51,213 bases of DNA, taken from contig JASJDA010000004.1 in the NCBI GenBank assembly GCA_030065755.1, forward strand, positions 1-51,213. Direction: 5' to 3'. Position 1 is the first letter of the stretch. Each line of letters starts with the position of its first letter. The stretch is from Prochloraceae cyanobacterium (lineage in GTDB: Bacteria > Cyanobacteriota > Cyanobacteriia > Cyanobacteriales > JASJDA01). Under the pieces are notes generated by a model. The model did not search any database. It had not been told where the DNA came from and worked only from the letters and a program-made list of their open reading frames with translations. The position numbers and the translations under genes are program-made. Below are positions 42,763-51,171 of the stretch, piece after piece.

Positions 42763-43764
42763 ATGACTCCTGCCGAACTTAAAACTTACCTCAACCAACT
42801 CGTCAGTAAAAACCTCAAAATCAGTACAATGATTTGGGGGGCTCCTGGTATTGGAAAATCCAGCATTGTCGCACAAACTGCCAAAGAAAACGATATCGAC
42901 TTTATAGACGTGCGACTGTCCCAACTAGCCCCTACAGACTTGCGCGGTTTGCCTGTAGCGAAAGAAGATACGTCGACTTGGTATCCTCCAGAATTTTTAC
43001 CTCGTACTGGTAAAGGCATCCTGTTTCTCGACGAACTTAATATGGCTCCTCCTGCCATGCAAGGAGTGGCACAACAATTAATTCTCGATCGCCGCGTCGG
43101 TAATTATATAGTACCCGAACGCTGGTTTGTCTGGGCAGCAGGGAACCGTAAAGAAGACCGCGCTGCTGTATTTGAAATGCCTTCTCCCCTAGCAAACCGC
43201 TTTTTGCACCTAGAAGTGCAACCAGATTTTGATAGTTTTAAAGCCTATGCTCTTCTTACCGAAGTAGGGGAACAAATAATTGCTTTTCTCTCTTTTCGTT
43301 CTACCCTACTACATAAAATCGACCCTCAACAACCAGCTTGGCCATCTCCGCGATCGTGGGTAATGGCAAGTCAACTCCATAAGGTCGGGTTGGATATTGC
43401 TCCCGCAGTGGGAAATGGTGCAGCAGCAGAATTCTATTCCTATATCACTCTCTACGAAACTTTGCCCGACTTAGCACCTATTTTAGAAGGACGCGGTAAC
43501 AATATTTCCTTTCCTACCGAACCTTCTGTTCGTTATGCTACTACCACTGGTTTGACTGTTAGGGCTGCTAATGCTAGCCAAGCTTATAGTGCTTTTCTCT
43601 GGTTGAGCGAAAAAGCCGCAGCAGAATGGGTACAGTTATTTGCAACAGATATGTTTCGCCAGATGCGCAATAAAGGACAGATGGGCGCTTTAGCTCAACT
43701 AGTACAAAAAGACCCTCAGCTTCAGAAGTTTTTGAAAGATTATCAGGAATTGATGGGAGTTTAA
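42763..43764 (+). CDS. MoxR-type AAA+ ATPase
   Basis: This 333-residue protein has Walker A (WGAPGIGKSS, about 25-34), the VRLSQLAPTDLRGLP segment, Walker B (ILFLDELNMA, about 86-95), sensor AAGNRKED and the arginine-finger region SPLANRFLH. MoxR ATPases act as chaperones that mature or load metal centres and work with a vWA partner, here the next gene about 100 bp downstream. The C-terminal helical lid is present (AYSAFLWLSEKAAAEWV). Probably cytoplasmic hexamer. Client unknown. Confidence 0.9.
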   Translation: MTPAELKTYLNQLVSKNLKISTMIWGAPGIGKSSIVAQTAKENDIDFIDVRLSQLAPTDLRGLPVAKEDTSTWYPPEFLPRTGKGILFLDELNMAPPAMQGVAQQLILDRRVGNYIVPERWFVWAAGNRKEDRAAVFEMPSPLANRFLHLEVQPDFDSFKAYALLTEVGEQIIAFLSFRSTLLHKIDPQQPAWPSPRSWVMASQLHKVGLDIAPAVGNGAAAEFYSYITLYETLPDLAPILEGRGNNISFPTEPSVRYATTTGLTVRAANASQAYSAFLWLSEKAAAEWVQLFATDMFRQMRNKGQMGALAQLVQKDPQLQKFLKDYQELMGV

Positions 43765-43813
43765 TCGAGTGGGAGAGGGGGAGCAAGGGAGCAGGGAGCA
43801 AGAGAGATAATTA

Positions 43814-43862
43814 ACAGCCAACAGCTAACAGCCAACAGCCAACAGAAAATAGCCAACAACAA
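43814..43862 (+). repeat. heptamer tandem array upstream of the vWA gene
   Basis: Seven ACAGCCA-type 7-bp units fill the spacer right up to the ATG at 43866. They leave no Shine-Dalgarno sequence in the usual place. An upstream purine-rich segment (43781-43808) is the only candidate binding region. Confidence 0.75.
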
Positions 43863-43865
43863 ACA

Positions 43866-45020
43866 ATGGATAAATCGATCGAAAAAGTTCTCAGCGCTTC
43901 TGTGTTGCGCTTGCGGATGAAATCTCCTTTTTTTGCTACTTTAGCTTTATTTGCCCGTTTTATACCTACCGATCGACTTCCTACTGCTGGTACTGACGGT
44001 AAAGATATCTTTTTCAATAGAAAATATCTACTTTCTTTGTCACCAGCGCAACAGGATGGTTTATTGTTACACGAAGTATTACACGCGGCACTACTTCACG
44101 TACTGCGACGAGGTACTAGAGATGCTATTATTTGGAATATTGCTGCTGATATTGTGGTTAATGGCACGATCGTCGCTCAGGGTTGTTTTGAATTGCCTGA
44201 TGGCGGAGTTAGAGAACCAAAACTAGAACATCTCAGTGTCGAAGAAATTTACGAATTGCTAGAAAAAGACGAAAAACTTTCTTATTGCCTCGCTCACCCA
44301 GATCTCTTGACAGAAGCGCCAGAAGATGCTAAAGCAGGTTTGGGAGATGATGGAGATAGTTTATCGATCGCCAGACGAGCAGTATTAGAAGCACACTGGC
44401 GCAATGCTCTACAAAAAGCAACTACGATCGCTCGAACTACTACAGATCGAGGTAATCTTCCTGTCGGGATGGAAAGGGAACTAGGAGCTTTAAATCCAGC
44501 CCAATTAGACTGGAGATCCTATCTTTGGCGCTATTTGGTGAAAACTCCTAGCGATTTTTCTGGATTCGATCGCCGCTTTATAGGACGAGGACTTTATTTA
44601 GAAAACTTAGAAGGAGAGTCAGTCAAAGTATACGTAGCTGTAGATACTTCAGGTTCGATCGACCACCAGCAACTAAGAATGTTTCTAGGTGAAGTAAGAG
44701 GGATTTTAAATTCTTATCCCCATTTAGAGTGCCAACTGTATTATACCGATGCAGATGCTTACGGCCCTTATACACTAGCTAGCAAAAGTTCTTTACCTAA
44801 ACCAGAAGGTGGAGGTGGGACATCTTTCAGACCCTTTTTCTCCAAAGTAGAAGAAAATTGGGACAATTTTAGTGCAGGGGTTTGCATCTATTTAACCGAC
44901 GGATACGGAGATTTTCCCCCAGAACCTCCAGAATTACCAGTGTTGTGGGTAGTTACTCCAGGAGGATTGGATTTATCTGAGTTCCCTTTTGGTGAAGCAG
45001 TGCGCTTACTTTCTGTTTGA
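43866..45020 (+). CDS. vWA-like / putative metallopeptidase protein (DUF2201-like)
   Basis: This 384-residue protein has an N-terminal helical domain with a zinc-peptidase-like HEVLHAALLH motif (about 69-78) and a C-terminal vWA-like domain with VAVDTSGSI (DxSxS, about residue 255). LTDGYGDFPPE and LPVLWVVT follow. The DUF2201-type layout is usually found with a MoxR ATPase, as here. Together they probably form a chaperone or proteolytic machine. The last 60 residues (44843 onward) are duplicated at 45629-45810. The ATG at 43866 sits at the end of a heptamer array and has no clear ribosome-binding site. Confidence 0.82.
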   Translation: MDKSIEKVLSASVLRLRMKSPFFATLALFARFIPTDRLPTAGTDGKDIFFNRKYLLSLSPAQQDGLLLHEVLHAALLHVLRRGTRDAIIWNIAADIVVNGTIVAQGCFELPDGGVREPKLEHLSVEEIYELLEKDEKLSYCLAHPDLLTEAPEDAKAGLGDDGDSLSIARRAVLEAHWRNALQKATTIARTTTDRGNLPVGMERELGALNPAQLDWRSYLWRYLVKTPSDFSGFDRRFIGRGLYLENLEGESVKVYVAVDTSGSIDHQQLRMFLGEVRGILNSYPHLECQLYYTDADAYGPYTLASKSSLPKPEGGGGTSFRPFFSKVEENWDNFSAGVCIYLTDGYGDFPPEPPELPVLWVVTPGGLDLSEFPFGEAVRLLSV

Positions 45021-45024
45021 ACTA
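44843..45024 (+). repeat. left copy of the 182-bp duplication (functional gene end)
   Basis: This copy covers the 3' end of the vWA gene and its stop. The other copy is 45629-45810, same orientation, same length, about 94% identical (11 differences, three of them one GGA/TCC loop flip). The Uma2 gene and its promoter lie between them. Confidence 0.9.
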
Positions 45025-45564
45025 GTTAAAAATTTCATCAATATCGATCTCCAAATCTGGAAAAGTCACAGGGGAAATCTTTCCAGTGGTATATTCAGTT
45101 TTGCTTTGATATTCCTCACCTAGAGGTTGGCGAAAAATAGTTAACTTTTTAGCAGTGATATCGACAACCCAATATTCTTCTATTTGCGATCGAGCATAAA
45201 CTTTTTTCTTTTCATCTAAATCGTATGAGAGGGTACTGTCGGATATTTCAATTAACCAGTAGATATCTTCAGGATAGGGGTGACGCGATCGATAAAGAGA
45301 TCTCGGAGCTTTTACAATAGCAATATCTGGTTCTGGCTCGGAATTAGCTAAAGTGATGGGATGAGCTTCAAAAACTTTAGCACTACTTCCCAATAATGTT
45401 CGTAAATATTCAGCAAGTGCATCATTGGTATATCTGTGCAATGGTCCTTCTGGACTCATCTCAACTATTTCTCCATCTAATAACTCTACCCGCCGTTCCT
45501 TGAAAATTCCAGCAGAAATGATTCGATGGTAGTCTTCTACTGACCATTTAGCGAGCACTTTCAT
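45022..45564 (-). CDS. Uma2 family PD-(D/E)XK nuclease-like protein
   Basis: This 180-residue protein matches the Uma2/DUF820 family that is strongly expanded in cyanobacteria: FKERRVELLDGEIVEMSPEGPLH, then EPEPDIAIVK, an IYWLIEISDSTLSYD and EEYWVVDI. These supply the nuclease-fold core (PD, E and K-like residues). The family is thought to behave like a selfish or mobile gene; no role is proven. It lies between two copies of the vWA gene end and reads opposite to it, its stop 2 bp past the vWA stop. Confidence 0.85.
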   Translation of the reverse strand: MKVLAKWSVEDYHRIISAGIFKERRVELLDGEIVEMSPEGPLHRYTNDALAEYLRTLLGSSAKVFEAHPITLANSEPEPDIAIVKAPRSLYRSRHPYPEDIYWLIEISDSTLSYDLDEKKKVYARSQIEEYWVVDITAKKLTIFRQPLGEEYQSKTEYTTGKISPVTFPDLEIDIDEIFN

Positions 45565-45608
45565 TTTTTAATTTCCACTTTATTAGCTCGATTTTATTAA
45601 TAATAACG

Positions 45609-45806
45609 TTGCGATCGCGATATAAATACAAAGTAGAAGAAAATTGTCCCAATTTTAGTGCAGGGGTTTGCGTCTATTTAACCGACGGATACGGAGATTT
45701 TCCCCCAGAACCTCCAGAATTACCAGTATTGTGGGTAGTTACCCTAGGAGGATTGGATTTATCTGAGTTCCCTTTTGGCGAAGCAGTTCGCTTACTCTTT
45801 GTTTGA
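45609..45806 (+). pseudogene. duplicated 3' end of the vWA gene
   Basis: The frame encodes the last 58 or so residues of the vWA protein (SAGVCVYLTDGYGDFPPE, then VVTLGGLDLSEF). The vWA start, peptidase motif and metal site are absent, so it is a non-functional remnant. The identity begins at 45629, next to the Uma2 promoter, and ends at 45810. One stretch reads ENCPNF where the intact gene reads ENWDNF, through a reversal of three bases in a hairpin loop. Confidence 0.88.
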
Positions 45807-45923
45807 ACTACATGAACCAATTGCGTATTACTTTCTAATAAAGTTTTATAGATACAAAATTATCTTAAATTGGTAAGATATTTAGTTGTTGAATAATCTT
45901 CGCTAAATTAAGTAGAAATCAGA

Positions 45924-46025
45924 ATGAAAAAAACAAAACAAATTAAAATTGTTTTTTTACTTTTCTTAGGAAGTTTATGGATTTCTATAGTTAGAGAAAT
46001 AATACTTTATAGATTTTTGCTTTAA
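45924..46025 (+). CDS. possible 33-residue membrane peptide
   Basis: A short frame begins MKKTKQIKIVFLLFLGSL and ends with REIILYRFLL. The positive start plus a hydrophobic core make a plausible single-span peptide, but AT-rich spacer can give this by chance. Nothing else of note lies in the 238 bp between the vWA remnant and the PEP-enzyme gene. Confidence 0.2.
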   Translation: MKKTKQIKIVFLLFLGSLWISIVREIILYRFLL

Positions 46026-46044
46026 TTTTTTACTTTTTTCATCC

Positions 46045-48357
46045 CTACTTATTTAAAGCTATTCTAGCAGCTTCGAGTAATATGCTATGTTCGGCACGAG
46101 CGATCGCCTGATATGTTCTTTCTACTCCTTCTAGTTCTACAGAAATAGAACTAATTCCCCACCGCACCAAATGCTCGATTATTTCTGGATATTCCACTGG
46201 TGCTTGACCGCAAATTGAACAAGGAATTTTTAGACTTTTTGCTAGTTTAATTAATTGTTCGATCGCTTCTAACATAGCTGGATGAAGAGCGTTAAATTTA
46301 GGTGATAAATCTCCTATTTCCCGATTAGTTCCTAATATTAACTCAGTTAAATCGTTAGTACCAATAGAAATCCCTTGCACTCCTGCTTCTACATATTTTG
46401 GTAACAGAAAAAGTACTGAAGGAACTTCTGCCATAATCCAAAGTTTAAAAGACTCTTGAGTTGTCAAACCCACTTGTTCTACCCAACGGCGACAGAAATT
46501 AAACTCTTCTAAACTGCGCACGAAAGGCAAAATTAAATTGACATTAGTATAGCCAGATCTTCGTACTCTAGCTAAGGCTTCTAACTCCAAAGCAAATAGA
46601 GTAGGATTTAACAAATAATTGTAGGTTCCTCGGTGTTTGAAATGGGGATTTACTTGTAATTGTTTTGAGAGAGAAGAGAATTCAAAAGAGCGCCAATCAA
46701 GAGAGCGATAGAATAAAGGTCGGGGAAAAAAAGCAGCAGCAAAACGAAAAATCAACTGAGTTAAATGTTCGGTTAATGCTAACTGCTGAGATTCCTCTAG
46801 CCATTTATCTACAGAGTCTATCTCAAACAACTCTAACAGCATCAATTCAGAACGCAATAATCCCACTCCATCCACCGGTAAATTGGCGGTCTTGGGAATC
46901 GAACTTGGTTGGCTTAAATTTACTAGCAGTTGAGTAGCAATAGGATAATTAGGATATGGGGTGTGGGGTGTAGGGTGTACTAAATTTTCTCCAACTCCCC
47001 GACTTCTCAACTCTCCCTCCCCACTCTCCTCCTCTGGAAGCTGAAAAAGTTCCCCACTATTACCGTTGAGCAGTACTAATTCCCCAGTTTTGAGTATTTG
47101 GGTTGCACCAGCAGCACCGACGATCGCTGGAATACCTAATTCTCTAGCAATAATAGCTGCATGGCTGGTAACTCCACCAACTTCTGCTACTACCCCAGCA
47201 GCTTTTTTTAGTAGGGGCAACCAATCAGGTTTTATACTTTTAGTTACTAAAATTCTGCCTTGGGGAATGGTTTGTAGGTGTCCTCCAAAACCTGAAATAG
47301 TATGTATGGGGGCGATCGCTTGTCCTGGAGAAGCTGCTAGTCCTTGTAGTATGGGTTGGGTTTCTTTCATCGAGGGTTCTTTCTGCGGAGATACTACTCT
47401 ATTTACTGACTTTGGATAGGGAATAGATTGAACGATCGAAAATTGGGGTATTGAACCTTCTTTAGTTTTAGGTAAAGTCCACTCCAGCAAGCCAATGTAG
47501 TCACTTTCACTCCCTAAACGATCAACTAGTTCGATTAGTTGGGTTAAGGAAGTTTCATCTAAAGAATATTGTTCCTGTTCTGCTTCAGTTAGTAAATAAG
47601 GTTCCAAACTACTTTTTGTCAGACAATAAGCCCGAATTTTATGACCCAATTGTTCAATTTCTACTGTTTTTGTCCCTCGCTTTATTTGATAAAAGTCTGG
47701 CCAGACTTTCCCTTCAACTATACTGTGTCCTAAACCCCAAGTCGATTTAATCTCAATTCGGTCTGGGAAAATTTCTGCTGTTCCAGAGGCGATCGCGTCG
47801 GCGATCGGCTGGACTAAAATTGCCACATTTAGCCGCTCTATACTGATTCCAGCTTTGTACCAGAAAAAGATGTTTCTCGCGCTAAATAAGTGTGCCCAAG
47901 TTTGTTTGAGAGCTAATTCTATTGCTTCTGGTTCGCAAGCACAAATCTGAGAAGGAAGTAAACCAGTAAACTTAGCTCTTTTGTTCTGGGGTAAACAAAT
48001 AGAAGATCTTAAAATCAGAGACTCTGAATTTAATTTACTAGCAGCATCGAGTAAAGTTTTGAGATTCTCTTCAAGTAAAGTAGCGTTAATAATCTCCTTA
48101 CTACTTTGTTGTGCTAGCGATTGCAACTCTTTACTATTATTTACGTCTAAGTTTAAAAGCGAGTGGGAAAAATCTGCCAATAGCTCCTGAGAATTAGCGA
48201 AAATTTCGATAAATTCCCCTATATTAGCAGACCCCAGCGCAAAACCCTCCACAATAGGATAACCTTGCTGTCTGAGCTGGCTCAAATTAAAAGCTTTATC
48301 TCCTACTAGCAGACGTTGTGAGGGTTCAATTCGATCGAGCCAGTAAATTTTTTTCAC
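46045..48357 (-). CDS. phosphoenolpyruvate synthase-like enzyme
   Basis: This 770-residue protein has the order of PEP synthase / pyruvate phosphate dikinase: an N-terminal ATP-binding region (with LRSSICLPQN), the phosphohistidine domain (GGVTSHAAIIARELGIPAIVG), and the C-terminal PEP barrel with VDGVGLLRSEL, SIGTNDLTELILGTNRE and CSICGQAP. The ATP part looks diverged from the usual RSSATAEDLP, so its ATP specificity is uncertain. An insert at about residues 440-472 (ESGEGELRSRGVG, then HPTPHTPYPNYP) is encoded by heptamer-rich spacer-like DNA. It may convert pyruvate to PEP or be a paralog. Transcribed leftwards. Confidence 0.85.
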   Translation of the reverse strand: MKKIYWLDRIEPSQRLLVGDKAFNLSQLRQQGYPIVEGFALGSANIGEFIEIFANSQELLADFSHSLLNLDVNNSKELQSLAQQSSKEIINATLLEENLKTLLDAASKLNSESLILRSSICLPQNKRAKFTGLLPSQICACEPEAIELALKQTWAHLFSARNIFFWYKAGISIERLNVAILVQPIADAIASGTAEIFPDRIEIKSTWGLGHSIVEGKVWPDFYQIKRGTKTVEIEQLGHKIRAYCLTKSSLEPYLLTEAEQEQYSLDETSLTQLIELVDRLGSESDYIGLLEWTLPKTKEGSIPQFSIVQSIPYPKSVNRVVSPQKEPSMKETQPILQGLAASPGQAIAPIHTISGFGGHLQTIPQGRILVTKSIKPDWLPLLKKAAGVVAEVGGVTSHAAIIARELGIPAIVGAAGATQILKTGELVLLNGNSGELFQLPEEESGEGELRSRGVGENLVHPTPHTPYPNYPIATQLLVNLSQPSSIPKTANLPVDGVGLLRSELMLLELFEIDSVDKWLEESQQLALTEHLTQLIFRFAAAFFPRPLFYRSLDWRSFEFSSLSKQLQVNPHFKHRGTYNYLLNPTLFALELEALARVRRSGYTNVNLILPFVRSLEEFNFCRRWVEQVGLTTQESFKLWIMAEVPSVLFLLPKYVEAGVQGISIGTNDLTELILGTNREIGDLSPKFNALHPAMLEAIEQLIKLAKSLKIPCSICGQAPVEYPEIIEHLVRWGISSISVELEGVERTYQAIARAEHSILLEAARIALNK
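46958..46978 (-). repeat. heptamer array inside the PEP-enzyme CDS
   Basis: Three units (GGGGTGT, GGGGTGT, AGGGTGT on the plus strand) lie within the coding frame and encode part of the Pro/Thr/His-rich insert. The total (21 bp) keeps the frame. Confidence 0.75.
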
Positions 48358-48728
48358 CCTTAGTAATGTAACGATCGATTACTTAGTACTACTAATCTCT
48401 GAATGTTGTTAACCTTCCCGTTTCTAAATTACAAACAAGCTATAAAATATAACGCTGCTCCTTCTATCTTAGATATGAGTAATTATCCGATCGTAAATCA
48501 TTGTGCCTCCCGATCGATCGGGAGGCAAAAATCAAGAAAAATCCCCAAGAGGAAATACAGAAAGATCCAGACAGCTTTCACGCTAAACTTTATACTGAAA
48601 TACTTAACCTATAAATTTTATAACGTTTATTGTGGCTATCTGGATTTTTCTAAATTCCTTGTAGCTGTTGCATCAGCATTTGTTTTGCCTAAAAGAATAA
48701 GTAAACTTCCAATATTGGGTTGGTATTG
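48358..48728. other. 371-bp divergent region with a 22-bp palindrome
   Basis: The spacer between the PEP-enzyme gene and the kinase gene holds a perfect palindrome at 48505-48526 (arms GCCTCCCGATC/GATCGGGAGGC). An open frame of 108 codons lacks any recognised motif and has a spacer-like composition. Likely contents are both promoters. No RNA gene seen. Confidence 0.5.
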
Positions 48729-50813
48729 ATGCAGCAAACTACTAACATAGCTCCAGGCGCTAAACTAACTCGACGCTACCAAATTATCTCTAAACTCGGA
48801 CAAGGGGGATTTGGCAAAACTTTTTTGGCTCGAGATCTTTACTTTCCTGGCGATCGCATTTGCGTTGTCAAACAGCTCAAACCGCAAATTAATTCCCTAT
48901 CAGCTAAAACAGCAAAACGCTTGTTTGAAAATGAAGCTAAAATTTTGTGCCAGCTGGGAAATCACAGTCAAATTCCTCAACTTTATGCCTATTTTGAGGA
49001 AGATGGGGAATTTTATTTGGTTGAAGAATATATTGAAGGTCACGACCTATCTGAAGAACTATCTAATTTTCCCCAAAAAGACGAGGAAGAAAAAGTCATT
49101 ACTTTAATACGAGAAATTCTGGAAATATTAGAATTCGTTCACCAAAATAAAGTCATTCATCGCGATATTAGTCCTCGTAATATCATCCGCAGAAAAAGCG
49201 ATGGCAAGTTAGTTTTAATTGATTTTGGTGCTGTTAAAAAAATTACTTGCGATCTAAATCGCCAAGAAAAAGCATATACTATTGCCATCGGTACTCCTGG
49301 CTATCGTCCTAGCGAACAAGCTAGCGGCAAGCCAAAATTAAGTAGCGATATTTATGCTGTAGGAGCGATCGCTATTCAAGCTCTGACAAGTCGTTTACCT
49401 CACACCATACCAACTGATAAGAAAACTGGAGAAATTAGCTGGCAACCAAGAGTGAAAATTAGTCGTCAGTTATTTCGATTTATTAATACTATGGTGCGCT
49501 ACGATTTTAGAGATCGCTATAAGTCTGCAACAGAAGCACTCGACGCTCTTAATAATTTATATTCTACCAATATACCCACTTTACCAGCACCTGAAGTCGA
49601 ACCCATAACCGATCGCCCAGACATACCTCACTTTTTGGCTTCTTGTCTGTCGCGCATATTCATCTTATTTTTCATAATTGGCATCGGTACTACAGGTTTT
49701 GTCTCTATCGATCGCTGGAAAACTTCTAGTAAAGCAGCACAATTATACAAACAAGGTCAAACTTTTTCTCAATCTCAACGCTATGAAGAAGCACTTCAAT
49801 CTTACTATTTGGCTGTAGAAATTACTCCTAATTACCAGCAAGCTTGGAAAGGTCAAGGAGACGCGCTACAAAATTTAAAACGCTATGAAGAAGCTATTAA
49901 TGCTTACGACAAAGCTATTCAAATTCGCTCTGATTATTGGGAAGCCTGGATGGCTAAAGCTGTACTCCAAAAAAAATTAGGCAAGCAAAAAGATGCCATT
50001 GAATCTTTCAAGGGAGTGACTCAAATTAAACCAGATTACCTAGAAGCTTGGCAAGAATTGACTTCTTTACAGCTCGAACAAAAGCAATATTCTCAAGCTG
50101 TTACTTCTTTCGATCGAATCAATGAATTACAACCTGATGATGCTGGATCTTGGTATCAAAAAGGTTTGCTTCTCCATAAATTGAAAGACTATCGAGGTGC
50201 AATTAATTCTTTCGATCGTGCTGTTGAAATTAAACGAGATGATTATCGTTTTTGGTATCAGCGAGGCAATTCTTTGACGATGTTAAAACGGTATCAACAG
50301 GCGATTAGATCCTATCAAAAAGCACTGCGATACAAACCTAATTTGTACCAAGCACGCTACAGTCAAGGGATGGCTTTTATTTCTTTAAAAGACTATCAAA
50401 ACGCTATTGCGGCTTTCGATCGCACTGTAAAAATTAAACCAAACTACTCGAAAGCTTGGTATCATCGCGGCTGGTCTCTTCATCAGCTTAAAAAATTTCA
50501 CTCGGCAATTTCTTCCTATAACAAAGCTCTTAAATACAATCGCAATTATTATCAAGCTTGGTACAATCGCGGCAATTGTTATTTCAATTTGAAAAAATAT
50601 TCTCAAGCTCTTGCTGACTACGATCGCGCTCTGAAAATTAAACCAAATTACCCAGAAGCTTGGTACTCTAAAGGCAATACTCTTTTGAAATTAAAAAGAT
50701 TTAAAAAAGCAAATTATGCTTTCTCTCGCGCTTTACACTACAAGCCAAATTACCCAGAAGCTAAGCAAAAGAAAAGGCGATCTCTTCGCTTATCTGAAAT
50801 TATAGGAGATTAA
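48729..50813 (+). CDS. serine/threonine kinase with TPR repeats
   Basis: This 694-residue receptor-like kinase starts at ATG 48729 (TTG 48720 would only add three residues). The kinase domain has the GQGGFGKTFLARD loop, Lys in CVVKQLKP, catalytic HRDISPRN and DFGAVKK, then APE-like GYRPSEQ. The usual Lys of HRDxKPxN is Ser here, a change I know from other cyanobacterial kinases. A single membrane helix (about 305-325, IFILFFIIGIGTTGFVS) is followed by about nine TPR-like 34-residue repeats (AWYNRGNCYFNLKKYSQAL). It should sense a protein signal outside the cytoplasm. Confidence 0.88.
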   Translation: MQQTTNIAPGAKLTRRYQIISKLGQGGFGKTFLARDLYFPGDRICVVKQLKPQINSLSAKTAKRLFENEAKILCQLGNHSQIPQLYAYFEEDGEFYLVEEYIEGHDLSEELSNFPQKDEEEKVITLIREILEILEFVHQNKVIHRDISPRNIIRRKSDGKLVLIDFGAVKKITCDLNRQEKAYTIAIGTPGYRPSEQASGKPKLSSDIYAVGAIAIQALTSRLPHTIPTDKKTGEISWQPRVKISRQLFRFINTMVRYDFRDRYKSATEALDALNNLYSTNIPTLPAPEVEPITDRPDIPHFLASCLSRIFILFFIIGIGTTGFVSIDRWKTSSKAAQLYKQGQTFSQSQRYEEALQSYYLAVEITPNYQQAWKGQGDALQNLKRYEEAINAYDKAIQIRSDYWEAWMAKAVLQKKLGKQKDAIESFKGVTQIKPDYLEAWQELTSLQLEQKQYSQAVTSFDRINELQPDDAGSWYQKGLLLHKLKDYRGAINSFDRAVEIKRDDYRFWYQRGNSLTMLKRYQQAIRSYQKALRYKPNLYQARYSQGMAFISLKDYQNAIAAFDRTVKIKPNYSKAWYHRGWSLHQLKKFHSAISSYNKALKYNRNYYQAWYNRGNCYFNLKKYSQALADYDRALKIKPNYPEAWYSKGNTLLKLKRFKKANYAFSRALHYKPNYPEAKQKKRRSLRLSEIIGD

Positions 50814-51006
50814 TCCTCTTGTTTTTCTCTGAGAAATTTATTATTATGTATGTGGTAGAAAAGGTGTGCGCCAGCGAAGTAGATTGACAGAGATATTTTT
50901 GACAAACTAGACTTAAAAAGTAAAAGAATTACAAGATAAATTTCAGATACCCAGTTAAAGTTCGATCGATAGAATAAGAGCTTTTAGGTATTTGGGGCGA
51001 TCGATT

Positions 51007-51159
51007 ATGAGTGATATTCCAGCAGAGTTTCTAGAAAAGATTCAAGAAGCTAAAGACAAGCAGCTTGAGGAATTAAATTTATGTGGGAGGAGATTGTTAA
51101 TACCAATTCTCGAAAATAACGAGAGACTTAGGGAACAGGGAATAGGGAATAGGGAATAG
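51007..51159 (+). pseudogene. truncated leucine-rich repeat gene start
   Basis: The 50-residue frame begins MSDIPAEFLEKIQEAKDKQL and continues EELNLCGRRL. This is the capping helix plus first repeat of cyanobacterial leucine-rich-repeat (LRR/ROCO-type) proteins. It ends after about one repeat, in the heptamer array AGGGAAT, so it is a remnant. The start has a plausible AGGTATT... region, but a full protein is not encoded in the window. Confidence 0.6.
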
Positions 51160-51171
51160 GGAATAGGGAAC
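51130..51171 (+). repeat. heptamer tandem array (AGGGAAT-type)
   Basis: Six 7-bp units (AGGGAAC, then AGGGAAT x4, AGGGAAC) overlap the 3' end of the LRR remnant. The array may have caused or marked the truncation of the LRR gene. Confidence 0.8.

Noticed and set aside
46665-47419. Two frames opposite the PEP-enzyme gene (46665-46937 and 47066-47419)
   Set aside because: They are antisense shadows of conserved PEP-enzyme coding sequence.
48403-48729. A 108-codon open frame before the kinase gene
   Set aside because: No recognisable motif, spacer-like composition, it contains a perfect palindrome and it runs into the kinase start.
17713-51171. Short tandem arrays considered as CRISPR
   Set aside because: Units are 7-8 bp with no spacers and no cas genes nearby. 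They are heptamer/octamer tandem repeats.
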